From contig CACFFD010000003.1 in the NCBI GenBank assembly GCA_902565595.1, positions 1 to 61,366 on the forward strand: 61,366 nt of DNA, read 5' to 3'. The notes beneath the pieces are model-generated. The model was not told the origin of the DNA. It worked only from the letters and a program-made list of their open reading frames with translations, and made no database searches. The translations under genes and the position numbers were made by a program. The DNA is from Actinomycetota bacterium (lineage in GTDB: Bacteria > Actinomycetota > Acidimicrobiia > Acidimicrobiales > UBA8592). Shown piece by piece: positions 1-8,634 of the stretch. Numbering within the stretch: position 1 is the first letter of the stretch; the number at the start of each line of letters is the position of its first letter.

Positions 1-1161
1 CTCGCACTACCACAAGGACTTGCATATGCGGAATTGGCAGGTCTACCTGCTCAATATGGGTTGTATGCTGCTGCATTACCTTGTCTTCTAGCTGCACTCT
101 TTGCTTCTTCCCCCTATCTACAAACAGGGCCAGTTGCAATTACCGCTCTTCTAACTTTTGGTGCTTTACAGGGAATAGCTGAGCCTCAAACTTCAGAATA
201 TATCGAACTTGCCGCCCTTCTAGCTCTTTATGTGGGACTCATTAGATTAGGGTTTGGCTCTTTACGACTTGGGAGAATAGCGAACCTACTGACTGATCCC
301 CTTATTTTGGGCTTTACTACTGCCGCCGCCATTCTTATTGTCCTTTCACAACTTCCTAAAGCTCTTGGGGTCGAAACTACAAGCGGAGGTGTCATTCGGA
401 GTGGTTTTGATGCACTGATTCATCCAACGCAATGGCATGGTATAGCAATCCTCTTTTCTGTAGGAACTGTTCTCCTCATGTTTGGAGGACGAAGATTGCA
501 CCGACTCTTCCCAGGAGTCCTCCTTTCAGTAGTAGTAGGTATTCTCATTAGTTGGACTTCAAATTACTCCGGATCTGTAGTAGGAGAACTTGATGGAGGG
601 TTCATATCCTTCGATTTTGATTTTGCATGGGAATCAACTGTGGACCTTATATTCCCAGCTTTCGTGATAGCTATAGTGGGTTTTGCTGAACCTGCAGCAA
701 TAGCTCGGACCTTCGCAACTGAGACAAAAACTAGCTGGGACCCTAACAAGGAAATGATAAGTCAAGGCTTCGCAAATCTTGCTTCCGCTATTTCACAGGC
801 ATTTCCGGTCGGCGGTTCATTTGGCCGTAGTGCATTAAATCGCTTCGCAGGAGCGACTTCCACATGGGCAGGAGCAATAACTGGTGCATTTGTCCTTTTG
901 GCTCTTCCATTTACATTCCTATTAGAACATCTCCCTAGTTCAATTCTCGGGGCAACCGTCATTGGGGCGGTAATCCGGCTAATTAAGCCCAAAGACTTGT
1001 TTAAATTAATTCGAAGCAATTTTGGAGATGCAGTTGTTGGGGTAGGAACCCTAGTAGCAACACTTGCAACTTCACCAAGAATCGAAAGAGGAATTCTAAT
1101 CGGTTTGGTTTTCAGCCTTATAAATTATCTTGTTAAGAAAAGAGAGAACAGGAATAGTTAA
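1..1161 (+). CDS. SulP family anion transporter, 5'-truncated by window edge, no STAS domain
   Basis: The reading frame is already open at base 1 and reads LALPQGLAYAELAGLPAQYG, the conserved SulP signature near the first membrane helices, so the true start lies left of the window; a TTG at 34 is internal. About ten hydrophobic segments follow, as expected for a SulP sulfate/bicarbonate-type anion permease of the inner membrane. The protein stops right after the last membrane segment (ending KKRENRNS), so the cytoplasmic C-terminal STAS domain found in most SulP proteins is absent. The substrate cannot be told from sequence. A strong inverted repeat follows the stop. Confidence 0.88.
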   Translation, partial: LALPQGLAYAELAGLPAQYGLYAAALPCLLAALFASSPYLQTGPVAITALLTFGALQGIAEPQTSEYIELAALLALYVGLIRLGFGSLRLGRIANLLTDPLILGFTTAAAILIVLSQLPKALGVETTSGGVIRSGFDALIHPTQWHGIAILFSVGTVLLMFGGRRLHRLFPGVLLSVVVGILISWTSNYSGSVVGELDGGFISFDFDFAWESTVDLIFPAFVIAIVGFAEPAAIARTFATETKTSWDPNKEMISQGFANLASAISQAFPVGGSFGRSALNRFAGATSTWAGAITGAFVLLALPFTFLLEHLPSSILGATVIGAVIRLIKPKDLFKLIRSNFGDAVVGVGTLVATLATSPRIERGILIGLVFSLINYLVKKRENRNS

Positions 1162-1166
1162 GCCAA

Positions 1167-1208
1167 AAAATTGTTGGGCCAGTAGTTTCCCACTAGCCCA
1201 ACAATTTT
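1167..1208. terminator. Bidirectional terminator between the SulP gene and the tRNA cluster
   Basis: A perfect 13-base inverted repeat (aaaattgttgggc at 1167-1179 and gcccaacaatttt at 1196-1208) encloses a 16-base loop. The arms end in A/T runs on both sides, so it can act as an intrinsic terminator for the SulP gene on the plus strand and for tRNA-Phe on the minus strand. Confidence 0.85.
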
Positions 1209-1209
1209 G

Positions 1210-1282
1210 TGGTCGGGACCGGCGTCGATCCGGTGACCTACCGCTTTTCAGGCGGCCGCTCTGCCAACTGAGCTACCCGACC
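1210..1282 (-). tRNA. tRNA-Phe (GAA)
   Basis: The reverse complement folds as a full cloverleaf: acceptor GGTCGGG/CCCGACC, D arm GCTC/GAGC, anticodon arm GCCGC-CTGAAAA-GCGGT with anticodon GAA, and T arm ACCGG-ATCGACG-CCGGT. CCA is not encoded. Position 54 of the T loop is A instead of the near-universal T, which is unusual. It is the last gene of a Glu-Asp-Phe cluster. Confidence 0.93.
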
Positions 1283-1283
1283 C

Positions 1284-1320
1284 CACACAAACTTCCTTCT
1301 CGGTTGAGAAGGAAAGTGTG
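1284..1320. other. Hairpin between tRNA-Asp and tRNA-Phe
   Basis: The spacer between the two tRNAs contains cttccttctc (1291-1300) facing gagaaggaaag (1305-1315), flanked by cacac/gtgtg arms. It forms a long stem with a short loop and has no T run on the minus strand. A processing structure or weak attenuator in the tRNA transcript is possible; this is inference from the repeat alone. Confidence 0.5.
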
Positions 1321-1396
1321 GCGGTCCCGACGGGATTTGAACCCGCGACCTCCGCCTTGACAGGGCGGCGTGCACTCCAAACTGCACCACGGGACC
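1319..1396 (-). tRNA. tRNA-Asp (GTC)
   Basis: The reverse complement begins GGTCCCGTGGTGCAG and has anticodon arm CCGCC-CTGTCAA-GGCGG (anticodon GTC) and T arm GCGGG-TTCAAAT-CCCGT. The acceptor closes as GGTCCCG/CGGGACC with discriminator G, and CCA is encoded at 1319-1321. It is the middle gene of the cluster. Confidence 0.95.
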
Positions 1397-1525
1397 TGAT
1401 TCACAGCATCTAGGATACTGTTCGCTCCATTTAAGTCACGATATTGGTTCATAGGAACCAAGAGGTCACTCTACGCTATTGTGCGGCATTCACCAATCAG
1501 TGTTGGCATTTACCGTATTTTTTTG

Positions 1526-1598
1526 TACCCCGTACGGGATTTGAACCCGTGTTACCGGCGTGAAAGGCCGGCGTCCTAGGCCGCTGGACGAACGGGGC
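1526..1598 (-). tRNA. tRNA-Glu (TTC)
   Basis: The reverse complement begins GCCCCGTTCGTCCAGCGGCC, with anticodon arm CCGGC-CTTTCAC-GCCGG (anticodon TTC) and T arm ACGGG-TTCAAAT-CCCGT. The acceptor closes with a terminal G-U pair and CCA is not encoded. It is the first gene of the Glu-Asp-Phe cluster, a common actinobacterial arrangement. The 127-base spacer to tRNA-Asp holds no further tRNA. Confidence 0.94.
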
Positions 1599-1685
1599 AG
1601 GGTTACCCACAAGGGGGTTCCGTCACGATAGCAAATTGTGGGTCAGATCGCATAAATAATATAGAAGATTATGAAATAGAGAGAC

Positions 1686-2147
1686 CTAAGGGTTAATTGA
1701 GTCGATGATGTTGGAAAGGATCTCTCCTAATAGGTGGAAAAGTAGCCATAGGTTGTAGTCATCTTCATCTTCTCTGAATTCTGTTGGTTCTTCATTATTC
1801 TCGTCGTTTATTTCTAGCCGTTCCCCTAAAACCAATCTAAGAATATTGATTCCTTGCATGATCTCGATCAGCGTCGACTCAGAAACTTCGCTATAGGTAG
1901 AAATTTCTGCGAGTAATTTTATGGAAGATAAGTGGGACTGCCGAAGATCTTCATGTGTTAATAATTCATACTCAGTGTTCGCTTTACTATCACTTTGATA
2001 TGCAGCTGGGAATAGTCGGGTAGTCAAATGGCTGTTTCCATCTGAGAGAATAGCCTTTAATTCCTTACCTAATTTATGGAAAATCTGAATTTGCCAATCT
2101 GGAATCTCAACTTTGAACAATCCGCTATCTATTTGAGTAATTAACAT
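1686..2147 (-). CDS. DUF2017 family protein (ClpS partner gene)
   Basis: The product is a 153-residue acidic, mostly helical protein with no membrane segment. It lies directly downstream of clpS, the conserved actinobacterial clpS-DUF2017 order also seen in Mycobacterium. I chose the ATG at 2147 because AGGA sits 9 bases upstream and it begins just after the clpS stop; a GTG at 2177 would give 163 residues but overlap clpS by 25 bases. The function of DUF2017 is not established; a link to Clp-dependent proteolysis is inferred from the neighbour only. Confidence 0.75.
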   Translation of the reverse strand: MLITQIDSGLFKVEIPDWQIQIFHKLGKELKAILSDGNSHLTTRLFPAAYQSDSKANTEYELLTHEDLRQSHLSSIKLLAEISTYSEVSESTLIEIMQGINILRLVLGERLEINDENNEEPTEFREDEDDYNLWLLFHLLGEILSNIIDSINP

Positions 2148-2152
2148 CAGTT

Positions 2153-2473
2153 TCAGTCCTGTTGAAGTGTTGCCCACAAGCCATGCTTATGCAGTAAATG
2201 AACATCAAATTCTGCTTTTTCGCGTGAACCTTGAGATACGACAGCGCGACCGTTGTTATGCACTTCAAGCATTAACTTGTTTGCTTTTTCTTTTGAGTAA
2301 CCGAATAGCTTTTGAAAAACGAAAGAAACATAACTCATTAGGTTTATCGGGTCATTCCATACGATCACAATCCATGGTTTTTGTATGTCGGTAGATTCAG
2401 TCGTTTCTAGGTCAGGTGAAATAGTTGAAGCGATGAGAAAAGTTTCTAATATTTCTGTTTCTCCTTTCATCAC
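2153..2473 (-). CDS. clpS: ATP-dependent Clp protease adaptor ClpS
   Basis: The 106-residue protein carries the ClpS core from residue 33 on: [20 protein letters not shown], then [14 protein letters not shown] and a C-terminal [18 protein letters not shown]. The D and N of the VWNDPIN stretch line the pocket that binds N-degron residues in known ClpS proteins, which hand such substrates to ClpA/ClpC-ClpP. The start is GTG 2473 or the adjoining ATG 2470, both preceded by AGAGGT. It is followed by the DUF2017 gene in an apparent two-gene unit. Confidence 0.93.
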   Translation of the reverse strand: MMKGETEILETFLIASTISPDLETTESTDIQKPWIVIVWNDPINLMSYVSFVFQKLFGYSKEKANKLMLEVHNNGRAVVSQGSREKAEFDVHLLHKHGLWATLQQD

Positions 2474-2582
2474 TTACCTCTACTTTTCTTTTGTGACAAC
2501 ATAGGAATAAGAATAACGGATCTAGATTAGAACTTAATCCTAAGTTGCTTGAGGTCAGGGGGATAATAGGTATGGAAGCGTC

Positions 2583-4082
2583 ATGGGAAATACTGGACTT
2601 CTGATTATCCTTATTCTGGCAGGGTTCTTATTACTTGTTGGAATGTATGACCTGTTTCAAGTTAGGCATGCGATATTAAGGAATTTCCCGATAATTGGCC
2701 ATTTGCGGTATTTACTAGAAAAGATTGGCCCCGAGCTTCGACAGTATATTGTTGCTGATAATGACGAAGAGCGTCCGTTTAATAGAGACCAGAGAAGATG
2801 GGTTTATGCGACTGCGAAAAAAGAGAATCCGTACTTTGGTTTTGGAACAGATAATGATGTTGATCTTCCTGGAAGCATCATCATCAAACACTCCACCTTT
2901 CCCGCAGAGTCCCGACTCGCTGAGGATATTCTTCCTTCGCCAAAGATATTAGGATCTTGGGGGAATCGTCCTAAGGCCTTTCGCCCTAATTCACTTGTCA
3001 ACATTGCTGGAATGAGCTTTGGCTCTCTTTCAGGGCCAGCTATCAAGGCATTGAATAAAGGTTCTCTTCTAGCGGGATGCCTTCATAACACTGGTGAAGG
3101 AGGAATCTCTACGTATCACCGAAATGGTGGTGATTTGGTCTACCAAATTGGAACTGGGTTGTTCGGTAGTCGAGACTCCGAAGGGAATTTTTCCATGGAT
3201 GCTTTGCTTGAAACTATCTCTAATACACCAGTGAAAGCTATAGAAGTCAAGTTAAGTCAAGGGGCTAAACCTGGTATTGGGGGAGTTCTCCCAGCAAAGA
3301 AAGTAACTAGTGAAATCGCTGCAACTCGAGGAATCCCTAAAGGAGTAATGGTACAGAGTCCTTCAAAACACACCAGTTTCGATAACGTCAATGGCCTCAT
3401 AGAGTTTGTTGAGTTGATTGCATGTGAGACAGGGCTTCCAGTGGGCATTAAAGCTGCTGTTGGTCAGATTAATTTTTGGGTTGACCTCGCTGATCAAATG
3501 CAAGCAACTCGGAAAGGGCCTGATTTTATTGCTATCGATGGAGGAGAAGGGGGAACTGGTGCGGCTCCTTTAGTATTTTCCGATAGTGTTGCCTACCCAT
3601 TCCGGATTGGATTCGCGAAGGTTTTTGATATTTTCTACACACGCGGGCTTCATACCGAGATTACTTTTGTTGGGTCTGGAAAGCTTGGTTATCCAGATAC
3701 TGCGCTGGCGGCATTCGCTCTCGGTTGTGACATGGTTAATGTAGGTCGGGAGGCCATGATGGCTATTGGATGTATCCAAGCTCAACGTTGCCATACAGGT
3801 CATTGTCCCACTGGAGTCGCTACACAATCTTCGTGGCTTTCAAGAGGATTAGACCCAACTGATAAAAGTGTTCGAGTTATGAATTACGTTCACGCGTTAC
3901 AAAGCGAAATTCTTCGTCTCTGTCATTCTATTGGTGTCACGCATCCGGCCCTAATTCCTGAATCAGTCGTGGAAATTGTCAATCAGGAGGGTTCAGCTGT
4001 TTCACTGTTAAATTACTACGGCCTTTCATCAATTGATCAGAGACTTCGAGAGTCTGATTTAGAGTATCTTCACACTATTTAG
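2583..4082 (+). CDS. FMN-binding glutamate synthase-like protein, membrane anchored
   Basis: The 499-residue protein has one N-terminal membrane helix (residues 5-25) followed by a glutamate synthase central/FMN domain. Visible landmarks are IDGGEGGTGAAPLVFSD (FMN phosphate site), VGSGKLG, and CIQAQRCHTGHCPTGVATQ, whose three cysteines match the 3Fe-4S ligands of GltB. It lacks the glutaminase domain and FAD subunit of classical GltBD, so a stand-alone oxidoreductase is likely; substrate and electron donor are unknown. It converges with ctaA and the two stop codons interleave (4079-4082). Confidence 0.86.
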   Translation: MGNTGLLIILILAGFLLLVGMYDLFQVRHAILRNFPIIGHLRYLLEKIGPELRQYIVADNDEERPFNRDQRRWVYATAKKENPYFGFGTDNDVDLPGSIIIKHSTFPAESRLAEDILPSPKILGSWGNRPKAFRPNSLVNIAGMSFGSLSGPAIKALNKGSLLAGCLHNTGEGGISTYHRNGGDLVYQIGTGLFGSRDSEGNFSMDALLETISNTPVKAIEVKLSQGAKPGIGGVLPAKKVTSEIAATRGIPKGVMVQSPSKHTSFDNVNGLIEFVELIACETGLPVGIKAAVGQINFWVDLADQMQATRKGPDFIAIDGGEGGTGAAPLVFSDSVAYPFRIGFAKVFDIFYTRGLHTEITFVGSGKLGYPDTALAAFALGCDMVNVGREAMMAIGCIQAQRCHTGHCPTGVATQSSWLSRGLDPTDKSVRVMNYVHALQSEILRLCHSIGVTHPALIPESVVEIVNQEGSAVSLLNYYGLSSIDQRLRESDLEYLHTI

Positions 4083-5062
4083 GTCGTTAATTGCTTTATA
4101 TCTGGTTCTATGGGAAGTCGAAAGGCCAGGTATAGCCTCAGGGTCATAATCCATACGGCCACCGCACCGGCAATATGGAAACCTACAAGGAGTGCTGGTA
4201 CGTCTGTGAAGTACTGTGTATAGCCTATTGCTCCCTGAAGGACTGTAACTGTTAGTAAATTCTGAGCTTGAGAAAATACGTATTTGGTTTTTGCTGATTG
4301 GCTAATTCGAAAAACCACATATGTCATTACTATAAGAAATACGATCATTGTGATGGCATGAATTCTCGCTACGTCTGGGACCTCAAACGGAAGCCGCTTA
4401 ACTTCAAAACTTTCTGAATCTAAACGGAGTGTACCTTCTTGCAAATTTTCAAGAGCTTCTTTCGTTTGTGTCGTTTCTGCCCCACTGTGTGGTCCACTTC
4501 CAGTCACTAATGTTCCAGTAACTAAGACGCCTGATGCAAGCAGAACAAGTAATGAAGATAGAGAACGCAGAGGCGTCCGTATGGGTTGAGGGGGGGGACT
4601 GACAGAGAATTTCGCTCGATGATGTAATTCAACAGCATTCCAAACAAGGACCATGGAAATAAGAAAATGAGTGATAACAAGACTAGGTGGAAGGTGCTCT
4701 CGAACAACTAACGCTCCTACAAGTATTTGGATAATCACCCCGGCAACTAAGCCCAGAGACCACCACGTCAGGTCTTTGCGTCGGGGCTCTCTAAATATAG
4801 AACCCAGAACAGCGAGTATTACCGCTAAAGAGACGATTCCCGTGATCACCCGATTTACGAATTCAACCATTGCATGCAGATCACCTATTTCTGCTACAAG
4901 CTGGTCATCTTCGCATGTAGGCCAGTCGGAACAACCTAGGCCGGACCCGGTAAGTCGAACTGCTGCTCCAGTAACGATAATTAAAGATAGAAGTAGTACT
5001 GAGAGGTAGGTTATTTGCTGGTATTTCGTAGGCGTTAAACGAAATTTATGGAACATATGCAT
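4079..5062 (-). CDS. ctaA: Heme A synthase (COX15/CtaA)
   Basis: The 327-residue polytopic membrane protein has about eight helices. The first loop carries SGLGCSDWPTC with Cys44 and Cys50, the paired cysteines of CtaA, followed by the conserved E/H region around His63 (DLHAMVEFVNR). Other candidate heme ligands sit in REHLPPSLVITHF, in RIHAITM and in GFHIAGAVAVW. It converts heme O to heme A for the aa3-type oxidase encoded downstream. ctaB is divergent (139-base gap), so the two probably share a promoter region. An eight-G run at 4590-4597 falls inside the gene, but the frame is intact. Confidence 0.93.
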   Translation of the reverse strand: MHMFHKFRLTPTKYQQITYLSVLLLSLIIVTGAAVRLTGSGLGCSDWPTCEDDQLVAEIGDLHAMVEFVNRVITGIVSLAVILAVLGSIFREPRRKDLTWWSLGLVAGVIIQILVGALVVREHLPPSLVITHFLISMVLVWNAVELHHRAKFSVSPPPQPIRTPLRSLSSLLVLLASGVLVTGTLVTGSGPHSGAETTQTKEALENLQEGTLRLDSESFEVKRLPFEVPDVARIHAITMIVFLIVMTYVVFRISQSAKTKYVFSQAQNLLTVTVLQGAIGYTQYFTDVPALLVGFHIAGAVAVWIMTLRLYLAFRLPIEPDIKQLTT

Positions 5063-5201
5063 AGTCCACCACAGAGTTTCCGCTTCGACACTTCAACAGC
5101 CGATTATTTTCCTACGTTTTTAGTTCGGTAAGTTCTGCTTTGTTCATGAGAAACTATTTGAAGTTTGGTGCTATCCCTACTTACGCTCTAGCCTCACACT
5201 T

Positions 5202-6104
5202 GTGGGTGTAACTTCTCTGCGGAAAGCTTCAATTGGGGAAAAAGTCAAGGGCTTTATTACTCTTATGAAACTTCGCGTTGTCGAGTTACTTCTCGTGACA
5301 ACCGTCCCAACGATGATCGTTGCCGAAGAGGGTTTACCTTCGATACTTCTTATTTTAGCTACCTTGCTTGGAGGGACGCTTTCTGCGGGTGGTGCTAACG
5401 CGATCAATATGTACATTGATCGCGATATTGATCCTCTAATGGAAAGAACAAAGAACAGGCCACTTGTTACCGGAGTTCTAAGTCCAAGTGAAGCGCTAAC
5501 CTTTGCTATTTCGATTGAAGCTCTCGCATTTCTCTGGTTGTGGCTCACTGTGAATCTTCTGAGTGCCTTTTTAGCTGTCGGCGCCTGCCTCTTCTATGTG
5601 TTCATTTATAGTTTGTGGCTTAAGAGAACCTCGACCAGTAACATCGTTATTGGCGGGGCGGCTGGAGCTGCTCCAGTTTTGATTGGCTGGACTGCAGTTG
5701 AGAATTCTTTAGATTGGCCTCCATTTATCCTTTTCGCCCTTATTTTTCTATGGACCCCTCCTCATTTCTGGGCTCTTGCGATCCGCTACAGGAAAGACTA
5801 CCACTCTGCAAAAATTCCTATGCTTCCTGTGATAGCAGGACCAGAATTTACTGGCACCAAAATGGTTCTATATTCCCTTGAAGTATGGGCCACTTCCATC
5901 ATCTTCGCTCCGGTAGCAGGAATGGGCGCTATATATCTCTGTGGTGCGCTAATACTGGGAGCCGCATTTGTCTATCTTTCTTTACAAGTTCGTCGGTATC
6001 AAACTGAACAATCAGCAATGCGGCTTTTTGGTTTTTCTATCACATATTTGACGCTTCTTTTCTTGATCATTGCTGTTGATGAATTAGTCCGAAGTGGTTT
6101 CTGA
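5202..6104 (+). CDS. ctaB: Protoheme IX farnesyltransferase (heme O synthase)
   Basis: The 300-residue UbiA-family membrane protein shows both Asp-rich prenyltransferase motifs: NAINMYIDRDIDPLMERTKN near residue 67 and KDYHSAKIPMLPV near residue 197. It attaches farnesyl to protoheme to give heme O, the substrate of CtaA. The start is GTG 5202 without a clear ribosome site, so a start a few codons away is possible. It lies upstream of the oxidase locus on the same strand. Confidence 0.93.
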   Translation: MGVTSLRKASIGEKVKGFITLMKLRVVELLLVTTVPTMIVAEEGLPSILLILATLLGGTLSAGGANAINMYIDRDIDPLMERTKNRPLVTGVLSPSEALTFAISIEALAFLWLWLTVNLLSAFLAVGACLFYVFIYSLWLKRTSTSNIVIGGAAGAAPVLIGWTAVENSLDWPPFILFALIFLWTPPHFWALAIRYRKDYHSAKIPMLPVIAGPEFTGTKMVLYSLEVWATSIIFAPVAGMGAIYLCGALILGAAFVYLSLQVRRYQTEQSAMRLFGFSITYLTLLFLIIAVDELVRSGF

Positions 6105-6292
6105 CCGAATAAGGTAAAAACTAACAAAAAATTGATTATCTGAATGTCTCCGTAGAGTTCGGCTAGTGTGCGCTCTGACGGCTACGATCATTACAGAATC
6201 CATTCCTTTTTGGACAGGATTGTCTAGCATGTTATTTGCTGACTTTTGGAGTTTCTCCTTGTCAGTATTAACAATGAAAAAAAAGAAAAATT

Positions 6293-8011
6293 GTGACGGA
6301 AAATCAAACGGAAACTGGCTCAAACGCAGCTGAATCAGCGTCTGGCTCGCTAGATATTGGTGGGCTTGCGGGAGTATTTGGAACAAGCGACCATAAAAAT
6401 ATAGGCCGTTTGTATATCTTTTTTGGTTTATCAGGAGGGTTGCTGGCTCTTATTCTAAATATCTTTGTGAGGTTTGAGCGGATCAATATCGGGTCTGTGG
6501 GTATTTTAGATTTTGGATCATCAAATCAATTCTTCCAAACATGGAGCTTGTCCCGAACTACTTTGTTGTTTTTTTGTGTGTTGCCGCTCCTGATAGGTTT
6601 GGCTAGTTATATAGTTCCTCTTCAGGTTGGAGCGCCTTCTCTTTCTTTTCCTCGCGCCGCCGCATTAGCTTTTTGGGCATGGGCCATTGGAATTATGATT
6701 CATGTCGTTACTGTGTTTACTGATGGAGGTTTAGGAGAACCAGATCCAATATCGCAGTTTGCTCAAGGAATGGATCCAGATGCCACAGAGCTCTCCATGC
6801 TTTCGATAGCTATGGTTGTTTTTGCTTTGCTACTTGGAACCGTTTGTGTGCTAGCAACAATCATTTCTCAACGACCTCAAGGAATGACATTATTTGAACT
6901 TCCATTGTTCAGCTGGTCGATGCTTATCGCTGGGGGTATCTGGGTTCTGGCGTTACCTGTGTGGCTATCAAATCTCGCTGTTTCTTGGGTTGATTTCCAG
7001 GGAGCAGATGCTCTCCGGTACGGAGCCGTCGAGAACATATGGGACCAGCTTTCCTGGCTATGGTCCCAACCCATGATTTTCGCCTTTGCAATTCCTGTGC
7101 TCGGAATAGCTGGAGATGTTCTCCCTGTTTCTTTAGAAGTTCCCCAACGTAAATATAAGGTTCAACAGATTGCTATAGGGGCTATGGGTGCATTGTCGTT
7201 TGGAGCTTTTGCCCAGCCATTCTTCAATCCTGATGTAGCCAACCAGGCAGTATTTGTTGTAATGGGGATACTTATTGTTCTACCTATTTTGGTATTTCTC
7301 GGTGGACTAGTAGATACAGCATTTAGAGGTAACCTCTCGCTATCTGCTCATCTGATTCTTTCAGTAGTTGGAGTCCTCGCCCTACTGGTGGCTGCTGTAG
7401 TTTCTGCGTTCCATGTTTCTGGACCAGCGGTAGGCGCTGTTCAAGAGCTTAATGATAGTTGGTTAGACGGTTTAATCTCGTGGCTGCGAGATGTACAAGG
7501 AACTGTATTGGCAACAGCGGTGATGGAACACGCCCTCATAGCTTCCGTCATTGGTATTATTGCTGGGCTTTATTTCTGGGCCCCCAAAATATTTGGATAT
7601 CAGTTGAATCGTAATGTCGGAATTCTTTCCGCCTTGACGCTCCTAGGGGGTCTTGCACTATCTGGAGGGAGCAACATCATAAATGGTATTCTTGACGAAG
7701 GCGACGAGGTGTACCATTCATCAGCATATGAAGGGGTTTGGGATACTAATGCAGTTGAATTCTTCAATATTGTTGGTGCGATAGGAAGTCTTCTTCTCCT
7801 AGCGGGTGTAGGGCTAGTCATACTTGACTTAACAATTTCTGTCATCCTAAGAAAGGGCAATGAGGAGAATGCGAAAGACCCATGGGGTGGCCATACCTTG
7901 GAATGGGCAACAGATTCTCCTCCTCCAACAGGAAACTTCACTGATGCCCCTGTAGTTGACAATGAACGACCTCTATTATTTCCTGCCGTAACTGGAGGAG
8001 ATAAACAATGA
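6293..8011 (+). CDS. Ligand-less cytochrome oxidase subunit I paralogue
   Basis: The 572-residue, 12-helix-like membrane protein aligns with the CoxA encoded at 10902 over its whole length: SDHKNIGRLY, SYIVPLQVGAPSLSFPR, the FELPLFSW stretch, YFWAPKIFGY and a C-terminal DPWGGHTLEW. Every metal ligand is replaced. The low-spin heme His95 of CoxA aligns with Ser87, the CuB/Tyr motif HPEVY is QPMIF (259-263), the CuB HH pair is Gln308-Pro309, and the AHFH histidines align with Ala409 and Met411. It cannot bind hemes a/a3 or CuB in the usual way, so a structural or regulatory role is inferred. The GTG start at 6293 has a weak ribosome site. It is the first gene of the oxidase locus and overlaps the next by 4 bases. 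Confidence 0.85.
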   Translation: MTENQTETGSNAAESASGSLDIGGLAGVFGTSDHKNIGRLYIFFGLSGGLLALILNIFVRFERINIGSVGILDFGSSNQFFQTWSLSRTTLLFFCVLPLLIGLASYIVPLQVGAPSLSFPRAAALAFWAWAIGIMIHVVTVFTDGGLGEPDPISQFAQGMDPDATELSMLSIAMVVFALLLGTVCVLATIISQRPQGMTLFELPLFSWSMLIAGGIWVLALPVWLSNLAVSWVDFQGADALRYGAVENIWDQLSWLWSQPMIFAFAIPVLGIAGDVLPVSLEVPQRKYKVQQIAIGAMGALSFGAFAQPFFNPDVANQAVFVVMGILIVLPILVFLGGLVDTAFRGNLSLSAHLILSVVGVLALLVAAVVSAFHVSGPAVGAVQELNDSWLDGLISWLRDVQGTVLATAVMEHALIASVIGIIAGLYFWAPKIFGYQLNRNVGILSALTLLGGLALSGGSNIINGILDEGDEVYHSSAYEGVWDTNAVEFFNIVGAIGSLLLLAGVGLVILDLTISVILRKGNEENAKDPWGGHTLEWATDSPPPTGNFTDAPVVDNERPLLFPAVTGGDKQ

Positions 8012-8607
8012 ATATGGCTACAACTAACCTCCCAGCTGCTCCACCAGTAAGATCCAGAAATATTCTTGTCTCAGTAGGATTTGGTATAGCAGCAGTTTTG
8101 ATGTACTTCGGAGGACTTTTTGGTGTCTACTTACGTGAACGATCACAAGTCCGGTCTGTTGGCGGATCATGGATACCCGATAAGGCACGCATCGAATTAA
8201 CTCCTCCGGGAATGATCATTTGGACATTATTAATCTCTGTTGCCGTTATGCAGTGGGCAGTTTACTCAATCAAACGTGACGATCGCCAGCATGCCCTTTT
8301 GGCTGTAGGTACTACGCTTGCGATGGGAGCAATGGTACTAGTCCAACATGGTTGGCAGTTGTCACAAATGAACTTAGTAGCTGACGAAGGGCCTACTACT
8401 GCAGCGACATTGATTTACACCATAGTTGGAAGCTATATGGTTGCATTTGTAATCGGAATGATTTTCGTAGCCCTTATGGGATTCCGAGCCCTCGCCGGAC
8501 AATATAGTAGCCGCCAGACAGACGGCATCGTCGCTGCTTCTTTATATTGGTATTGTTTAGTGTTCATATATTTCATTATTTGGATAGCCGTCTTTATAGC
8601 GAAATGA
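8008..8607 (+). CDS. Degenerate cytochrome oxidase subunit III-like protein
   Basis: The 199-residue protein with about five membrane helices resembles COX3: FGGLFGVYLRERS in helix one, a TPPGMIIWTLLISVAVMQWA segment, and a last helix LYWYCLVFIYFIIW at the place where the normal CoxC here has YWHFVDVVWI. The conserved GFHGVHV and YWHFVD histidines are missing. It starts inside the end of the ligand-less COX1 gene, which suggests coupled translation and a shared complex. No catalytic role is expected. Confidence 0.7.
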   Translation: MNMATTNLPAAPPVRSRNILVSVGFGIAAVLMYFGGLFGVYLRERSQVRSVGGSWIPDKARIELTPPGMIIWTLLISVAVMQWAVYSIKRDDRQHALLAVGTTLAMGAMVLVQHGWQLSQMNLVADEGPTTAATLIYTIVGSYMVAFVIGMIFVALMGFRALAGQYSSRQTDGIVAASLYWYCLVFIYFIIWIAVFIAK

Positions 8608-8634
8608 GCGTCACGTGATAGTAGGTACTTTCTA

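Noticed and set aside
4590-4597. Eight-G run in ctaA as a second frameshift site
   Set aside because: The ctaA frame is continuous and full length through the run, so no indel is needed here.
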